The notes under the pieces: model-generated
What the model was told of the DNA's origin: nothing
Seen by the model: only the letters and a program-made list of their open reading frames with translations
The model's database searches: none
Made by a program: the position numbers and the translations under genes
Shown: positions 63,577 through 64,000 of the stretch, one piece after another
How the letters are laid out: each line of letters starts with the position of its first letter
How positions within the stretch are numbered: the first letter of the stretch is position 1
DNA from: Argyresthia goedartella
Lineage: Eukaryota > Arthropoda > Insecta > Lepidoptera > Argyresthiidae
Direction: 5' to 3'
NCBI GenBank assembly: GCA_949825045.1
Contig: OX463813.1
Location: forward strand, 29,122,001-29,186,000
DNA length: 64,000 nucleotides

Positions 63577-64000
63577 AATAGTAGTTTATGTGACTGCTAC
63601 ATAATGGAGGGCATTAATACTCGAGAGTGGGTTTATGAAACGAGCCGAAGGCGAGTTTCATAATAATATCACTCGAGAGTTTTAATGCCTAATTATGTAC
63701 AGTTACATACACTAGTTTATCTACACACATATCATAAGCTCTCTTTGATGTGTTCAGGAACCGCATGTTTGACCGGCATTGTGGCTCTGCAGTTGTTTAG
63801 CTTGTTCTGTAGGACCAACTTCGGACGTCGGCGTTCGAAGCTTGAATGTCAGTACCAACTTCACAGACAAACTAGGGGCGGCACGAGGCGGGCGTCGGCG
63901 TTCGAAATTTGAATGTCATAATGTGTAGAAAAATTACACATAATGGTCATAATGTGTAATTTTTCAGATAAGAAATGAGTTTTTACCAAGTAGTTTAACA
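63577..64000 (-). repeat. Repeat M, second long copy, running off the window
   Basis: The reverse complement of about 17647-18075, including the ATGAAACGAGCCGAAGGCGA hairpin and the GGTTCTGCA-like and GTTGGTACT-like blocks. The copy is interrupted by the window end. Confidence 0.8.

Overview
The window looks like intergenic DNA from a moth or butterfly (Lepidoptera). It is AT-rich eukaryotic sequence with no operons and no convincing host gene. It is crowded with several non-LTR retrotransposon (LINE) lineages, tRNA-derived SINEs, foldback elements and the GGTTCCGT...GGGACCC repeat that I know as very common in lepidopteran genomes. Every coding region I can support belongs to a transposable element, and most are truncated or broken. 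Family names used here (LINE-A, B, B-prime, C; element E; LTR element D; SINEs S1, S2, S3; repeats R1, R2, M) are local labels.

Layout. 0-11 kb: old fragments, foldback DNA, a LINE-A remnant split by a LINE-B insertion (5.95-7.39 kb), a large foldback (7.9-8.4 kb) and an RNase H remnant. 11.1-12.3 kb: a piggyBac-like transposase gene that lacks its catalytic core. 13.3-13.9 kb: a Ty3/gypsy integrase remnant. 16-21 kb: SINEs, repeat M, LINE tails and a second piece of element E. 21.4-24.3 kb: an ORF1-only 'half LINE' followed by the longest LINE-B copy. 24-35.7 kb: SINEs, tails, a B-prime LINE and a GC-rich near-perfect palindrome (33.0 kb).

35.8-46.3 kb: a Mutator-like (MULE) element of about 10.5 kb, with long terminal inverted repeats and an 8-bp target duplication. 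Inside it lies element E (a zinc-finger/RT/C-terminal-domain retroelement), and inside E lies a full-length LINE-A (A1) flanked by GGTACAC duplications. Removing A1 restores E's reading frame exactly.

46-51 kb: more SINE and LINE tails, a 131-bp tandem duplication and a foldback MITE. 51.4-63.2 kb: a five-deep nest. LINE-A3 is interrupted by LTR element D, D by LINE-B3, B3 by LINE-C, and C by a second full-length LINE-A (A2) with uninterrupted ORF1 and ORF2. The window ends inside a copy of repeat M that is inverted relative to the copy at 17.6 kb.

How they work together: the autonomous-looking machinery is LINE-A (ORF1 RNA-binding-type protein plus ORF2 endonuclease/reverse transcriptase). 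The other elements are passengers or fossils. The nest gives a relative order of insertion. Clade names and boundaries are inferences made by eye; no database search was run.
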